Positions 23,494-32,313 of a stretch of 64,000 bases of DNA are shown piece after piece. Source of the DNA: Bostrychus sinensis. Its lineage: Eukaryota; Chordata; Actinopteri; Gobiiformes; Eleotridae. The position numbers and the translations under genes were made by a program. The stretch spans positions 20,005,624 to 20,069,623 of the forward strand of contig CM036242.1 in NCBI GenBank assembly GCA_020698575.1, in the 5' to 3' direction. The notes beneath the pieces were generated by a model, which saw nothing but the letters and a program-made list of their open reading frames with translations, had not been told where the DNA came from and searched no databases. Each line of letters starts with the position of its first letter. The first letter of the stretch is position 1.

Positions 23494-23524
<31 letters not shown>
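23494..23524. repeat. poly(T) tract
   Basis: 31 consecutive T's, adjoining the putative 5' end of scamp5. Confidence 0.95.
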
Positions 23525-23527
<3 letters not shown>

Positions 23528-23668
23528 ACGCGCTGTTTGATATAGGCTAGACTATATGCTCCTAAAACGTGATAGACTATAATAACGTGCAGATATCGTG
23601 AATGTCCATAAAACTAATACAATATTCCCTTTGGCACCATATAGCACCGCGGTAAAGCCTGGCGTCTA

Positions 23669-23744
23669 CCAATCAGCGCGGCTGTCACATTGATCCAGAC
23701 CAATAGACAGATTATTGTAATCCTGGATGTGGGATTGGTCCAAT
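23669..23744 (-). promoter_or_regulatory. CCAAT-box cluster, putative scamp5 promoter
   Basis: Four CCAAT motifs within 76 bp: CCAAT on the plus strand at 23669, 23700 and 23740, and on the minus strand (ATTGG) at 23734. A locally more GC-rich context surrounds the first (CAGCGCGGC). It lies about 200 bp upstream of the candidate scamp5 5' exon. The motifs are seen; promoter function is inferred. Confidence 0.4.
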
Positions 23745-24555
23745 CACTGCTCAGCTCTCTGTCCAAGGTGCTGAACTACACTCTGAGTCCTTCCATTCAT
23801 ATCAGGAAATATTTTTCAGAAAATATTTTAGCCTAGTTTTTATTTTTATTCCTGTTAATATTTGCATGTATATGTCCCATATTTCTTGATGGGGCTCAGT
23901 CTGCATGCAAAAATCAAGGAATATAAACAAGTCTACATAGATAAATATCACCTTAGATATATGTTGCCTAAATTATATGATTACAATTTTAATTTCTAGA
24001 TAAAACGAAAACCGATCCTTTGGTAGGCGCTGACCTAAATGCAGCAATGCATCCAGCAGATGTCGCTGTTTGACTGTTGTGTTAGACTGAAGGAAATGCT
24101 TATGATGAAACCAATTCTCACATGTTCATGTGTAGACCCCTGGCTCCGAGTAATTCCATTGTTGAGTGAATTAATTACATAAAGTGCCATTAGTTTAGAA
24201 TGAGTAGCCTTATATAGATTTTTTTCTCCTGAGACCTTATTTGTTCTCTCTATTATGTGGGACAATACCCCTCTCCCCTGTACTCTACTCTTTAGCATTT
24301 TTCTGTTCTAAAATATGGCACTATAGCTTCTTTGTGTATTATAACCCATATAAATTCACTTCCTTGACTGCCCACCATGCATTTTATAAGCACGGTGTTC
24401 TCACTTGCTTATTCACTCGGTAAATACTGTGCTAAGATCTGAGCATCATCAGAACATACAGTATATCTCCTTTTCACATTTTCACAATAACACTATTTTT
24501 ATTCCACATTGATGCAATATGTGTGCTGAAATAAAGTAATGTTTTTGCTTTGGGT
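23745..24555. other. intergenic, no gene recognised
   Basis: AT-rich, with no repeat or gene recognised. Confidence 0.6.
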
Positions 24556-24640
24556 GTTTGTTTGTATGTGTATATATATATATATATATACACATACAAA
24601 CACACATATACACACATATATATATATATATATATATATT
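24556..24640. repeat. (TA)n/(CA)n microsatellite with palindromic flanks
   Basis: A (TA)n core with inverted flanks GTTTGTATGTG and CACATACAAAC (24556-24605), then a second CA/TA run up to the LINE palindrome. Confidence 0.9.
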
Positions 24641-24696
24641 AAAAAAAATTGTCCTCTCGCCCTCCGCGGGCAGTTTCATCCATCCAAGCTCGGGTC

Positions 24697-25705
24697 CTCT
24701 ACCAGAGGCCTGGGAGCTTGAGGGTTCTGCGCAGTATCTTTGCTGTTCCTAGGACTGCGCTCTTCTGGACTGAGATGTCTGAGGTTTTTCCTGGGATCTG
24801 CTGTAGCCACTCTTCCAGTTTGGGGGTTACTGCCCCGAGTGCTCCGATGACCACGGGCACCACTGTTGCCTTCACTTTCCAGGCCTTCTCAAGTTCTTCT
24901 TTGAGGCCTTGATACTTCTCTAGCTTCTCGTGTTCCTTTTTCCCCTTATGTTACAATCGCTTGGTATTGCGATGTCAACCACAACGGCTTTCCTCTGCTG
25001 TTTGTCCATCACCACAATGTCCGATTGGTTCGCCACTACCATTTTGTCTGTCTGGATCTGGAAGTCCCACAGGATCTTAGCTCGGTCATTCTCTATCACC
25101 TTTGGAGGTGTTTCCCATCTTGACCTGGGGACTTCCAGACTGTACTCTGCACAGATGTTCCTGTACACTATACCAGCCACTTAGTTATGACGCTCCATGT
25201 ATGCTTTCCCTGCCAGCATCTTACAGCCTGCAGTTATGTGCTGGATTGTCTCAGGGGCCTCTTTGCACAGTCTGCACCTGGGGTCTTGTCTTGTATGGTA
25301 GATCTGGGCCTCTATTGCTCTGGTGCTCAAGGCCTGCTCCTGTGCAGCCATGATCAGTGCCTCTGTGCTGTCCTTCAGTCCAGCCCTTTCTAGCCACTGG
25401 TAGGACTTCTCGATGTCAGCCACTTCAGTTATCTGTGGATGGTACATCCCATGTAGGGGCTTTTCCTCCCATGATGGTTCCTCCAGCACCTCGCCCTCTG
25501 TTTTCCACTGCCTGAGACATTCACTGAGAACTTCATCTGTTGAGGCCATCTTCCTGATGTAGTCAAGGATCTTGGATGTTTCATCCTGGACAGTAGTTCT
25601 GACACTCACCAGTCCTCTGCCTCCTTCCTTGCGCTTAGTGTACAGTCTCAGGGTGCTGGATTTGGGGTGGAACCCTCCATGCATGGTTAGGAGCGTCATA
25701 ACCAA
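24697..25705 (-). pseudogene. RLE-type LINE polyprotein, C-terminal part, broken
   Basis: Minus strand. The spacer part (25181-25705) encodes MHGGFHPKSSTLRLY, a helical region, and a zinc-knuckle-like CRLCKEAPETIQH followed by GCKML. The left arm continues with KVIENDRAKILWDFQI, then SDIVVMDKQQ and AVVVDIAIPSD, resembling a PD-(D/E)xK restriction-like endonuclease, then KEHEKLEKYQ. A TAA after YMERHN (CAA in the other arm) and a 2-nt length difference after CNIR break the frame. This is the layout of R4/Rex6/HERO-like elements; the exact clade is not certain. The reverse transcriptase domain is absent. Confidence 0.75.
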
Positions 25706-26185
25706 GTGGCTGGTATAGTGTACAGGAACATCTGTGCAGAGTACAGTCTGGAAGTCCCCAGGTCAAGATGGGAAACACCTCCAAAGGTGATAGAGAATGA
25801 CCGAGCTAAGATCCTGTGGGACTTCCAGATCCAGACAGACAAAATGGTAGTGGCGAACCAATCGGACATTGTGGTGATGGACAAACAGCAGAGGAAAGCC
25901 GTTGTGGTTGACATCGCAATACCAAGCGATTGTAACATCAGGAAAAAGGAACACGAGAAGCTAGAGAAGTACCAAGGCCTCAAAGAAGAACTTGAGAAGG
26001 CCTGGAAAGTGAAGGCAACAGTGGTGCCCGTGGTCATCGGAGCACTCGGGGCAGTAACCCCCAAACTGGAAGAGTGGCTACAGCAGATCCCAGGAAAAAC
26101 ATCAGACATGTCAGTCCAGAAGAGCGCAGTCCTAGGAACAGCAAAGATACTGCGCAGAACCCTCAAGCTCCCAGGCCTCTGGTAG
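25706..26185 (+). pseudogene. second, inverted copy of the RLE-type LINE C-terminus
   Basis: 159 open codons on the plus strand, starting inside the element (MAGIVYRNICAEYSLEVPRS) and ending in LPGLW and a stop. It carries the endonuclease-like segment QSDIVVMDKQ...AVVVDIAIPSD and KKEHEKLEKYQ without the stop and frameshift present in the left arm. It lacks its own upstream domains, so it is a fragment and not a gene. Confidence 0.8.
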
Positions 26186-26238
26186 AGGACCCGAGCTTGG
26201 ATGGATGAAACCGCCCGCGGAGGGCGAGAGGACAATTT

Positions 26239-26246
<8 letters not shown>

Positions 26247-26269
<23 letters not shown>

Positions 26270-26294
26270 AGCTATATATATATATATATATATA
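26247..26294. repeat. (TA)n microsatellite
   Basis: Two TA runs separated by AGC, directly outside the right arm of the LINE palindrome. Confidence 0.95.
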
Positions 26295-26374
26295 AGCTGA
26301 TGTTTTATGTTTTGTAAGTACCTTGTTTTTGCTTGTTTGTTTTCAAAACAACAAAAATACCTAACTAAAACACA

Positions 26375-26666
26375 AAACATTTTGTTCTGATGTCTGTGAA
26401 GACTCTCAGTCATCCAGGGTAATTGCATTGCAACAAAAGGTTTAAAAAGCAGTCATCTGGACTTGGTTTTTAAAGTGAAGATTTTTCACCTTCATCCAAG
26501 AGGTTTTTTCAGCTCTGAGATTGAACTGGTGAGAGAGCTGGTTTATATGCTCCTAGGAAGGAGGAGTTTTAGACCTGAAACTAAATTCTATTGGTTCAGG
26601 AGACTAAATATCCTATGACAGAGCCTGAGTGGTTTTGGGTTGTTAGGAGTCCTTTGTCCTCAGCTG
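26375..26666 (-). mobile_element. Penelope-like element, 3' portion
   Basis: On the minus strand it includes CTTCTTGGATGAAGG-type phrases, AGTCCAGATGACTGC, and GATGACTGAGAGTCTTCACA near the end. I recall this as the 3' tail of fish Penelope-like (Neptune-type) elements, in agreement with the GIY-YIG fragment at 29950-30235 on the same strand. The BEL/Pao element separates the two pieces. Confidence 0.5.
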
Positions 26667-26673
26667 GAATGAG

Positions 26674-27081
26674 TGTTGGATAATTTGCTGGTGAAACTTA
26701 ATGAAAATGAGCACAGAAACTGGTTAAGGTGTAGAAGGTCAATTGTTTATTTTACAGGTGGGTTGGAAAACAGTGAAGGGTGGTAATATTTTTCTGGAAA
26801 CATGAAAGCAAACATAAAATAGGCCCTACGCCATCTCTGGGGGCTCGGGCCTAATTACTAGAGTAATAAAATTCGAAATGATGTGCAGATAAACTAAAGA
26901 AAAAGGATTACTCACTTCATGCACTTGGATACAGCAGGAAATGATGAGAGCTACTCTGAGGACTTTATATGGACCAGGACCCAGGTGCCTCTAATTGGCT
27001 TGATTAAGCACCTGGGTTGGAAATGGGTGTCACCTGATAGTGAGCCACATGACCTGCAAGTCACACTCACAGCTTCTAACA
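26674..27081 (-). repeat. BEL/Pao 3' LTR
   Basis: 408 bp. On the minus strand it begins TGTTAGAAGC and ends TTATCCAACA (TGTT...AACA). A TATA-like CATATAAAG lies near 26965 and an AATAAA near 26745. It is immediately preceded by a polypurine tract. No second LTR of this type was found. Confidence 0.8.
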
Positions 27082-27098
27082 TTGCCGCCCCCAAAACC
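27082..27098 (-). other. BEL/Pao polypurine tract
   Basis: Minus-strand GGTTTTGGGGGCGGCAA directly adjoining the LTR. This is the plus-strand primer site typical of BEL/Pao elements. Confidence 0.7.
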
Positions 27099-27570
27099 AT
27101 TAAGCAGTTTTGCATCAGTCCTTGTCCTTAGGGTCATCAGTAATTGGAGGTAGAAGCACAATGCGGGCTACAGGGCGAACATAGGTTTGGTCATGGACTT
27201 TGACAGCTACAGTACGGACTCGTCCAGCCGTTCCATGAAAGACTTGGGTGACTTTTCCCACAGGCCAGAGAGAGCGGGGCAGGCGTGGATCTAAAATGAG
27301 AACAACCTGTCCACACTGAAGGTTGTCTGTGTCCTGGTGCCACTTTGTTCGAGGTTATAAGGTGGGTAAATAATGGCGAATGAAACTGGCCCAGAATTGA
27401 TCGGCAAGGGTCTGACTGTGATGCCATCTTTTCTTTCCAATCAGTTCAGAGTTGGAATACATGGCTTGGGGGAAGAGACGCGTCCCGCCACCCCATGAGG
27501 AGAAGACTGGGAGTGACAGGATCAATGTCAGCCACGTCAGAGGATACATAGCCTTGTGGTTTTGAGTTCA

Positions 27571-27972
27571 TTATTCCTTCCACTTCCACAAAGACCGTTT
27601 GAAGGACAGGCTCAGGGACAGATTAATTTCCCATGATGCCATGACGCACAAGGCATTCTTGATTGAACGAATCTCCCGTTCCCAGACACCTCCAAAGTGT
27701 GGTGCACTGGGTTGATTGAAGCGGAAGGTGATTTGCTGTCCTTTCAATTTCTCCTGGAGGTCAGGAACCATGTTGGTGAAGGCTTGGCGCAATTCAGAAC
27801 TACCACCTTTGAAGTTGGTACCCTGGTCACAAAGGATCTCAGCTGGACATCCACGTCTGGCAATAAAATGACATAAAGCCATGAGAAAGGCGTCTGTATC
27901 CATATTTTCAATAAGGTCAAGATGGACGCTGCGGGTGGTTAGACACTTGAAAAGGATACCCAGGTGTGCCAT
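27571..27972 (-). pseudogene. BEL/Pao integrase fragment
   Basis: Minus strand, beginning in GILFKCLTTRSVHLDL and running through CDQGTNFKGG to PHFGGVWEREI, the conserved blocks around the DDE residues of BEL/Pao integrases. The N-terminal HHCC zinc-binding part is absent. The frame breaks after CVMASWEI. C-terminal remnants continue in other frames down to about 27190 (DLRPRLPRSLWPVGKV-like, plus frame changes). Confidence 0.78.
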
Positions 27973-29150
27973 CGATGGTGCAGGTCAGGATCTTGAATAG
28001 GCTCATCCCATCCTCCATCAGTTTGCCACAAGTCTTCGACAATTACTTTGGTTCTGGTCAGAAAGGGTAGCAGGTAATCCAGCGGGTCATACTGGCTTGC
28101 CAAAGCACGATAGATGGAGCGCATTGTGACCACAGAGGAATCCCCAGGAAGTGGTTTGCAGCGGTATCCTAGCATGTCAGTGCCACAGTTCCACCGCAAA
28201 CCTAAAGTAGGCTCCTGAGAGTCAGAAGTGGACTGGGAGAGCCATAACTCAGCCGATTGTGACCTGGCTTCTGAAGGTAGGTGCTGGATCACACTAGGCA
28301 CATTGCTCGCCCACTGTCTGATATTGAAGCCACCAGTGGAGAGGAAAGACCGCAGGTTGTCCACAAGGGTGTGCCCTTCTGTTGCAGTGGAGACACTGTG
28401 CAAACAATTATCCACATAGGACTGTTCAATGGTGTTGCAGATGTCAGGGTGAGGTGAGCTTTTACCATGAGTTTGTAAGGCATATATGGCACAGCAAGGA
28501 CTGCACATAGTACCAAATGGAAGCACTTGCCACTCAAGGACTGAAGGCTCCTCATCCATCTTCAGGTCTCTCCAGAGAAAGCGCAGCAGTGGACAGTCTG
28601 ATGGCAACAAGCAGACCTGATGGAACATTGCCTTGATGTCTCCGGTGATGGCAACCAATTGTTGTCTGAAGTGCAGAAGGACTCCAATCAGGGTAGGTCC
28701 GAGTGTTGGTCCAGGCAGAAGGAAGTCATTGAGGGATTGGCCCTGATATTGGTAAGAGCAGTTAAAGAGGAGGCGATGTTTACCCTTGTGTTGGCGGATA
28801 ACGTGGTGAGGAAGAAACCAGGACTCAGAGGTAAGGAGGTCTGCATTAGCATCCAACTTTGTGACATAGCCAGCTTTTAGGAGTTTGTGAATTTCCTCAT
28901 TGTGTATTTCAGCCAGCTGAGGGTGCAGGGTTAAACTGCATTCAGCGCTACGGAGGATTGGAAGAGCTGACTGTTTAGTGACATGCAGTTTAGGAAATTG
29001 CGGATGTCTCAAGAGTGGTGTGGCATAGCGCAATTCGCCATTTACATCAACTCTTTCTGTAAGGGAGTCAAGAAGTTGGAGTGCATGCTGGTCTTGCTTT
29101 GATCTGACAGCTTCCTTTGGTTTAACATGAGGAAAGGTGTCTATCTGCCA
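27939..29150 (-). pseudogene. BEL/Pao reverse transcriptase fragment
   Basis: Minus strand. The open part includes ELRYATPLLRHPQFP, HHVIRQHKGKHRLLFNCS, ITGDIKAMFHQVCL, VLPFGTMCSPCCAIYAL and the catalytic-box equivalent SYVDNCL. The YVDN form is typical of BEL/Pao, in place of YVDD. It then has the connection region LPFLTRTKVIVEDLWQ. The 364-codon Met-started piece is 27939-29033; the same frame extends upstream to about 29150. RNase H is missing. Confidence 0.85.
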
Positions 29151-29578
29151 GAGCTTAGCAACATTTTTTCAGCAGCTCAGTGCTTTCAGAAGAGGTGGAA
29201 AGAAAAAGGCATTGTCTAGGGGCAGGTGAATATTGGTTGGTAGGTCCTTGTATGGCCCAGCCCAAAGCAATACAGACAGCAATGGGAGCACCAGGAAGGC
29301 CAAGGTAAGGAGACTGGATTGGCACAATTAGGTGAGGATGGGCAGAACCAATGAGAACAAGAGGCTGGACTTTGTGGAAAGAAGGCAAAGGTAGCCCACG
29401 AAGGTGAGGGTAACACTGCTGTAGTGTTGAGAGGGCAAGAATGCTCCATGAAGTTTAGGGTATCGGCGGTGAAAGCATTCTGCACATGGTAAGTGGGAGA
29501 GGAAGTTCCAGCTGGTGATATGGTAAAGGACACGGAAGCTCCTTGGAGAGGAGGACATCTTGTCTCACAGTTCGAAGG

Positions 29579-29794
29579 TCATAGGATAGACCGCTCAGAC
29601 CCATCATCTAAAATGGCATAAGTTTTGAGATGCTGACCACCATGGGAAAGTACAACAGGAACAATTTTCAGAAAAACTTTGGGAGAACGATGAGGGCGGT
29701 CTAAGAACAGAGCACGACCAGAGGCATTTACCATTAAACAGGTCTCAGCTGAAGGAATAGCGTCATGCAAAATAGTCAATGATGCTCTTTGCAA
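29579..29794 (-). pseudogene. BEL/Pao aspartic protease fragment
   Basis: Minus strand, 71 codons, ending AILDDGSERSIL. The DDGSE signature is the active-site region of retropepsin-like proteases of BEL/Pao elements. Just upstream, about 29800-29890, another frame encodes a Cys-rich segment CCRIHSPDSC...CNVCKEHH, a zinc-knuckle remnant. A frameshift separates the two. Confidence 0.65.
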
Positions 29795-29921
29795 ACATTA
29801 CAGGGCTTTTTGAGTGTGCAAGAATCTGGTGAATGGATACGACAACACCTCCAGGAGCGCTTATTATCAACAATCCATTGTTTCTTCTCAGAACTGGAAG
29901 AAGTTTCTCTCTAAGAATGAG

Positions 29922-30240
29922 AGTTGTTAACCCTCCCCAGCCTGGTCAGCTACTTCAGATGTGAATGAACTGAGTCAAACTGGTTTGTTTTTGTTTTGTT
30001 TGGGTTTCAGGAGACTGTTCTAAACAAATGGAAGGTTGTATCTGAGACCACCATTTCTGTTTAGAGAAGGTTTATCTTTTTTGACAAAGATTGCTTCTTT
30101 CACTCCTCACTTAAACCATCCTTTCTCTCTGGTTAAGATTTGGACCTCACTGTCCTCAAAGCAGGCCTTCAAGTGGAGGTGTCCTGCAGATTTTATTATG
30201 TGAATGTATCTGATCAGAATATTTGAATCTTTCATAAAAG
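29922..30240 (-). pseudogene. Penelope-like element, GIY-YIG C-terminal remnant
   Basis: Minus strand, translating as EDSEVQILTREKGWFK, stop, GVKEAIFVKKDKPSLNRN and GGLRYNLP. I recall this block as the C-terminal part of the GIY-YIG endonuclease region in fish Penelope-like elements. An in-frame TGA breaks it. It is the host of the BEL insertion. Confidence 0.5.
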
Positions 30241-30347
30241 AAACGTGGTTGACCTGTTGACACTAGATTGTACAACCTCTTTCATAACTAAAGGAGTTAC
30301 AAAAGAGGAGTGCCTTCTGGGCCATGCTAGTTGGTGATCCACTGTGA

Positions 30348-30610
30348 TCAGTGGTCAGACTCAGAACAAACATTCTCCCAGTAAATCTTTTCCAGATATA
30401 GGAAAAAGCCATCTATGTTTAGCTTTTTGTACAATCTTTTATACATACATTTTCCTCCCACGTTTAGTGGCTTAAGTTTCCTATTTACAGCCACAAGGTG
30501 GTGATCACTAAAACCTACTGGGATAGAACTGATGTTACTACATGACTGAGGCACATTAGTGTAAATATAGTCTAATATTGTGAATAACTGACCTTTTAGT
30601 ACCTGGAAGC
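30348..30610 (-). pseudogene. LINE AP-endonuclease fragment
   Basis: Minus strand, reading TILDYIYTNVPQSCSN then GFSDHHLVAVNRKL. The DYI and SDHHLV motifs mark the C-terminal half of an apurinic-type endonuclease of a CR1/Rex1-like LINE. Only a fragment. Confidence 0.55.
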
Positions 30611-30758
30611 AGTTGAAATAACTAAATAACTTTGTACAAACCCATTATTTTGAGACAATATCTAAAACCAAATTAGATCAGACTAGGAGAATATTTTCAG
30701 AAATTCTTCCAACTGCTGCATTCTTTATCATCACCCTTTGTTATACTGAATAGCAAGT

Positions 30759-31070
30759 CCTTCTTTCTCAAATGGGGTACTACCCCAGGGGTACTTGGAA
30801 GCATCCCAGGGGGTACTTGAAACTTTTGGGGAAAACTAAATTGAGTAAGTAATCAAAGTTATACAAAAAGAAATAATAGCAAGCAACATGATAAAATGTG
30901 TTAGGATATGTTCAGACATTAAAATGAGAACGGTATTTCATTTTATTTTCCTTGGAAAGGAAACTTTTTTTTTTTTTTTGTCAAAACTTCTGAAGTGATA
31001 TTTGGGGGTACTTAGACATGACAAATATATATCAGAGGTACTTAACAGAAAAAAAAGTTTGAGAACCATG
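30759..31070. mobile_element. degenerate hAT-like MITE
   Basis: The left end TTTCTCAAATGGGGTAC and right end AAAGTTTGAGAACCATG form an imperfect inverted pair. The interior has repeated GGGGGTACTT blocks, which I recall from fish hAT MITEs. A clean 8-bp duplication was not found. Confidence 0.4.
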
Positions 31071-32224
31071 GTAAAAATGATGGTAAGTAAGTCATAAATG
31101 AGGAGTACTACAGTTATTTTGTATAGTTACAATTAATTCATAACTATCTCTATCTTCTTGCAGACAATCCTCACATAGCCTACAAGAGATTCAGAAAAGA
31201 TCTGTCAATCCACTGCTATATGTATGTGCCTATGACATTATTATTGTGCAAATGCTGTTTAAATGAGCTAGAAATAACTGTCTGTTGTTGGACACGCAAT
31301 ATCCCCACTTGATGCTCAGAATCTCGGCCCAGTGCCAGCACGTCCCAGTCTTATTGTCCTCCTAAAGAACACCATTTGCCCAGTCACCCTCTATGAGCCC
31401 ATGTGCCACCGTTGTCTTAGTTTCTATGGCGACGCTTTCCTTCAGTCCAAGCATGTGGATGGCACGCCTCCAGCTAAGAGAGGTGGAATAACATTGTCGC
31501 AAGGCAGTCATACACCAATCCCATTTGCATATTTAATCATGAACTATGGACCAAAGCATACATCCACTGTTTATTCCCCAAACAGGTCTTGTAGTGCTTG
31601 ATGGGACCCACTAGAGCCACACACCAACATATAATATTTTCAGAAAAGAGAGAAATTAATAAAGCAGTCATAAAACAAGTCATAAAACAATAAGTATATG
31701 CACTATGCTCTCTATAATGCCTTACACTGGGAGTATGGACAGCTCTGCAATCTAATCACTGTCTATCCTATGCATGACTGCCAAACATGAAGCACGTCTT
31801 GAGCCACTGTGGTCACTCCCCAGATTATCCACCTGAGGGCGCTGTTCTACCTCACTGTCATTCACTCTCTAGTTGGTAAGTCCTCACTCATCCAAGAGAC
31901 TGTGCGCTGTCAGATGGAGTGGGTATCTCTGACCTTCAGGGGCTCTAAGACAACCACAGAGGTCACTAAACAGAACATCAGAATTCACAACTGCATTCCT
32001 TTTAATATAAAGAGCTTGTGTCCTCGACACAAGGACAACAACAAGGAGGGAAAAGTAGAAGAATATGTGCATTTAATGATAAGTGACGTTTTTCTTTATG
32101 TAAATGAGCAGGAATAGTACTTGGCCTTGTTTAAGTGTCCTTTCCAAATTCAGGTAAACAGTAACTACTTTGCTAAGTGTGACTTTAGAAATGCATTTTT
32201 TTCTTCTTTCTCCTGTTTCAGAGC

Positions 32225-32228
<4 letters not shown>
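31071..32228. other. no gene recognised
   Basis: About 1.15 kb with two frames of 89 and 102 codons lacking any recognisable domain. I see nothing I can name. Confidence 0.5.
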
Positions 32229-32288
<60 letters not shown>

Positions 32289-32303
32289 ATCCATCCATCC
32301 ATC
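32229..32303. repeat. (TA)n and (CCAT)n tract at LINE 3' end
   Basis: About 29 TA units followed by four CCAT units. Read on the minus strand this is (ATGG)n(TA)n, the simple-sequence 3' tail of the LINE followed by the target microsatellite. Confidence 0.9.
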
Positions 32304-32313
32304 TTCTTCCGCT

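Larger units (their letters stand above)
24641..26243. mobile_element. inverted (head-to-head) copies of an RLE-type LINE 3' end
   Basis: Two near-identical arms of about 550 bp in opposite orientation (24641-25197 and 25691-26243) surround a single-copy spacer of about 490 bp. Each outer end finishes ATTGTCCTCTCGCCC / GGGCGAGAGGACAAT followed by a short A/T run and a (TA)n tract. The spacer and left arm read continuously on the minus strand as the C-terminal part of a non-LTR retrotransposon polyprotein, and the right arm repeats the last part on the plus strand. It is bounded by (TA)n on both sides. Confidence 0.85.
26674..29914 (-). mobile_element. BEL/Pao LTR retrotransposon, deleted copy
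   Basis: Order on the minus strand: zinc-knuckle region (about 29800-29890), aspartic protease start, reverse transcriptase, truncated integrase, polypurine tract and 3' LTR. The 5' LTR and most of gag are missing, and there is a jump from the RT thumb region straight into mid-integrase, so the RNase H region is gone. GAATGAG is present at both borders (26667-26673 and 29915-29921), consistent with a target duplication. Inactive. Confidence 0.8.

Noticed and set aside
25696..26235. 179-codon minus-strand frame with its 87-residue twin at 24649-24912
   Set aside because: Both are antisense to the two LINE arms; the identity between them reflects the inverted repeat and not a protein family.
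28228..29558. Several 63-105-codon frames around the BEL element in other frames
   Set aside because: They overlap the recognisable RT/protease frame and lack any domain.
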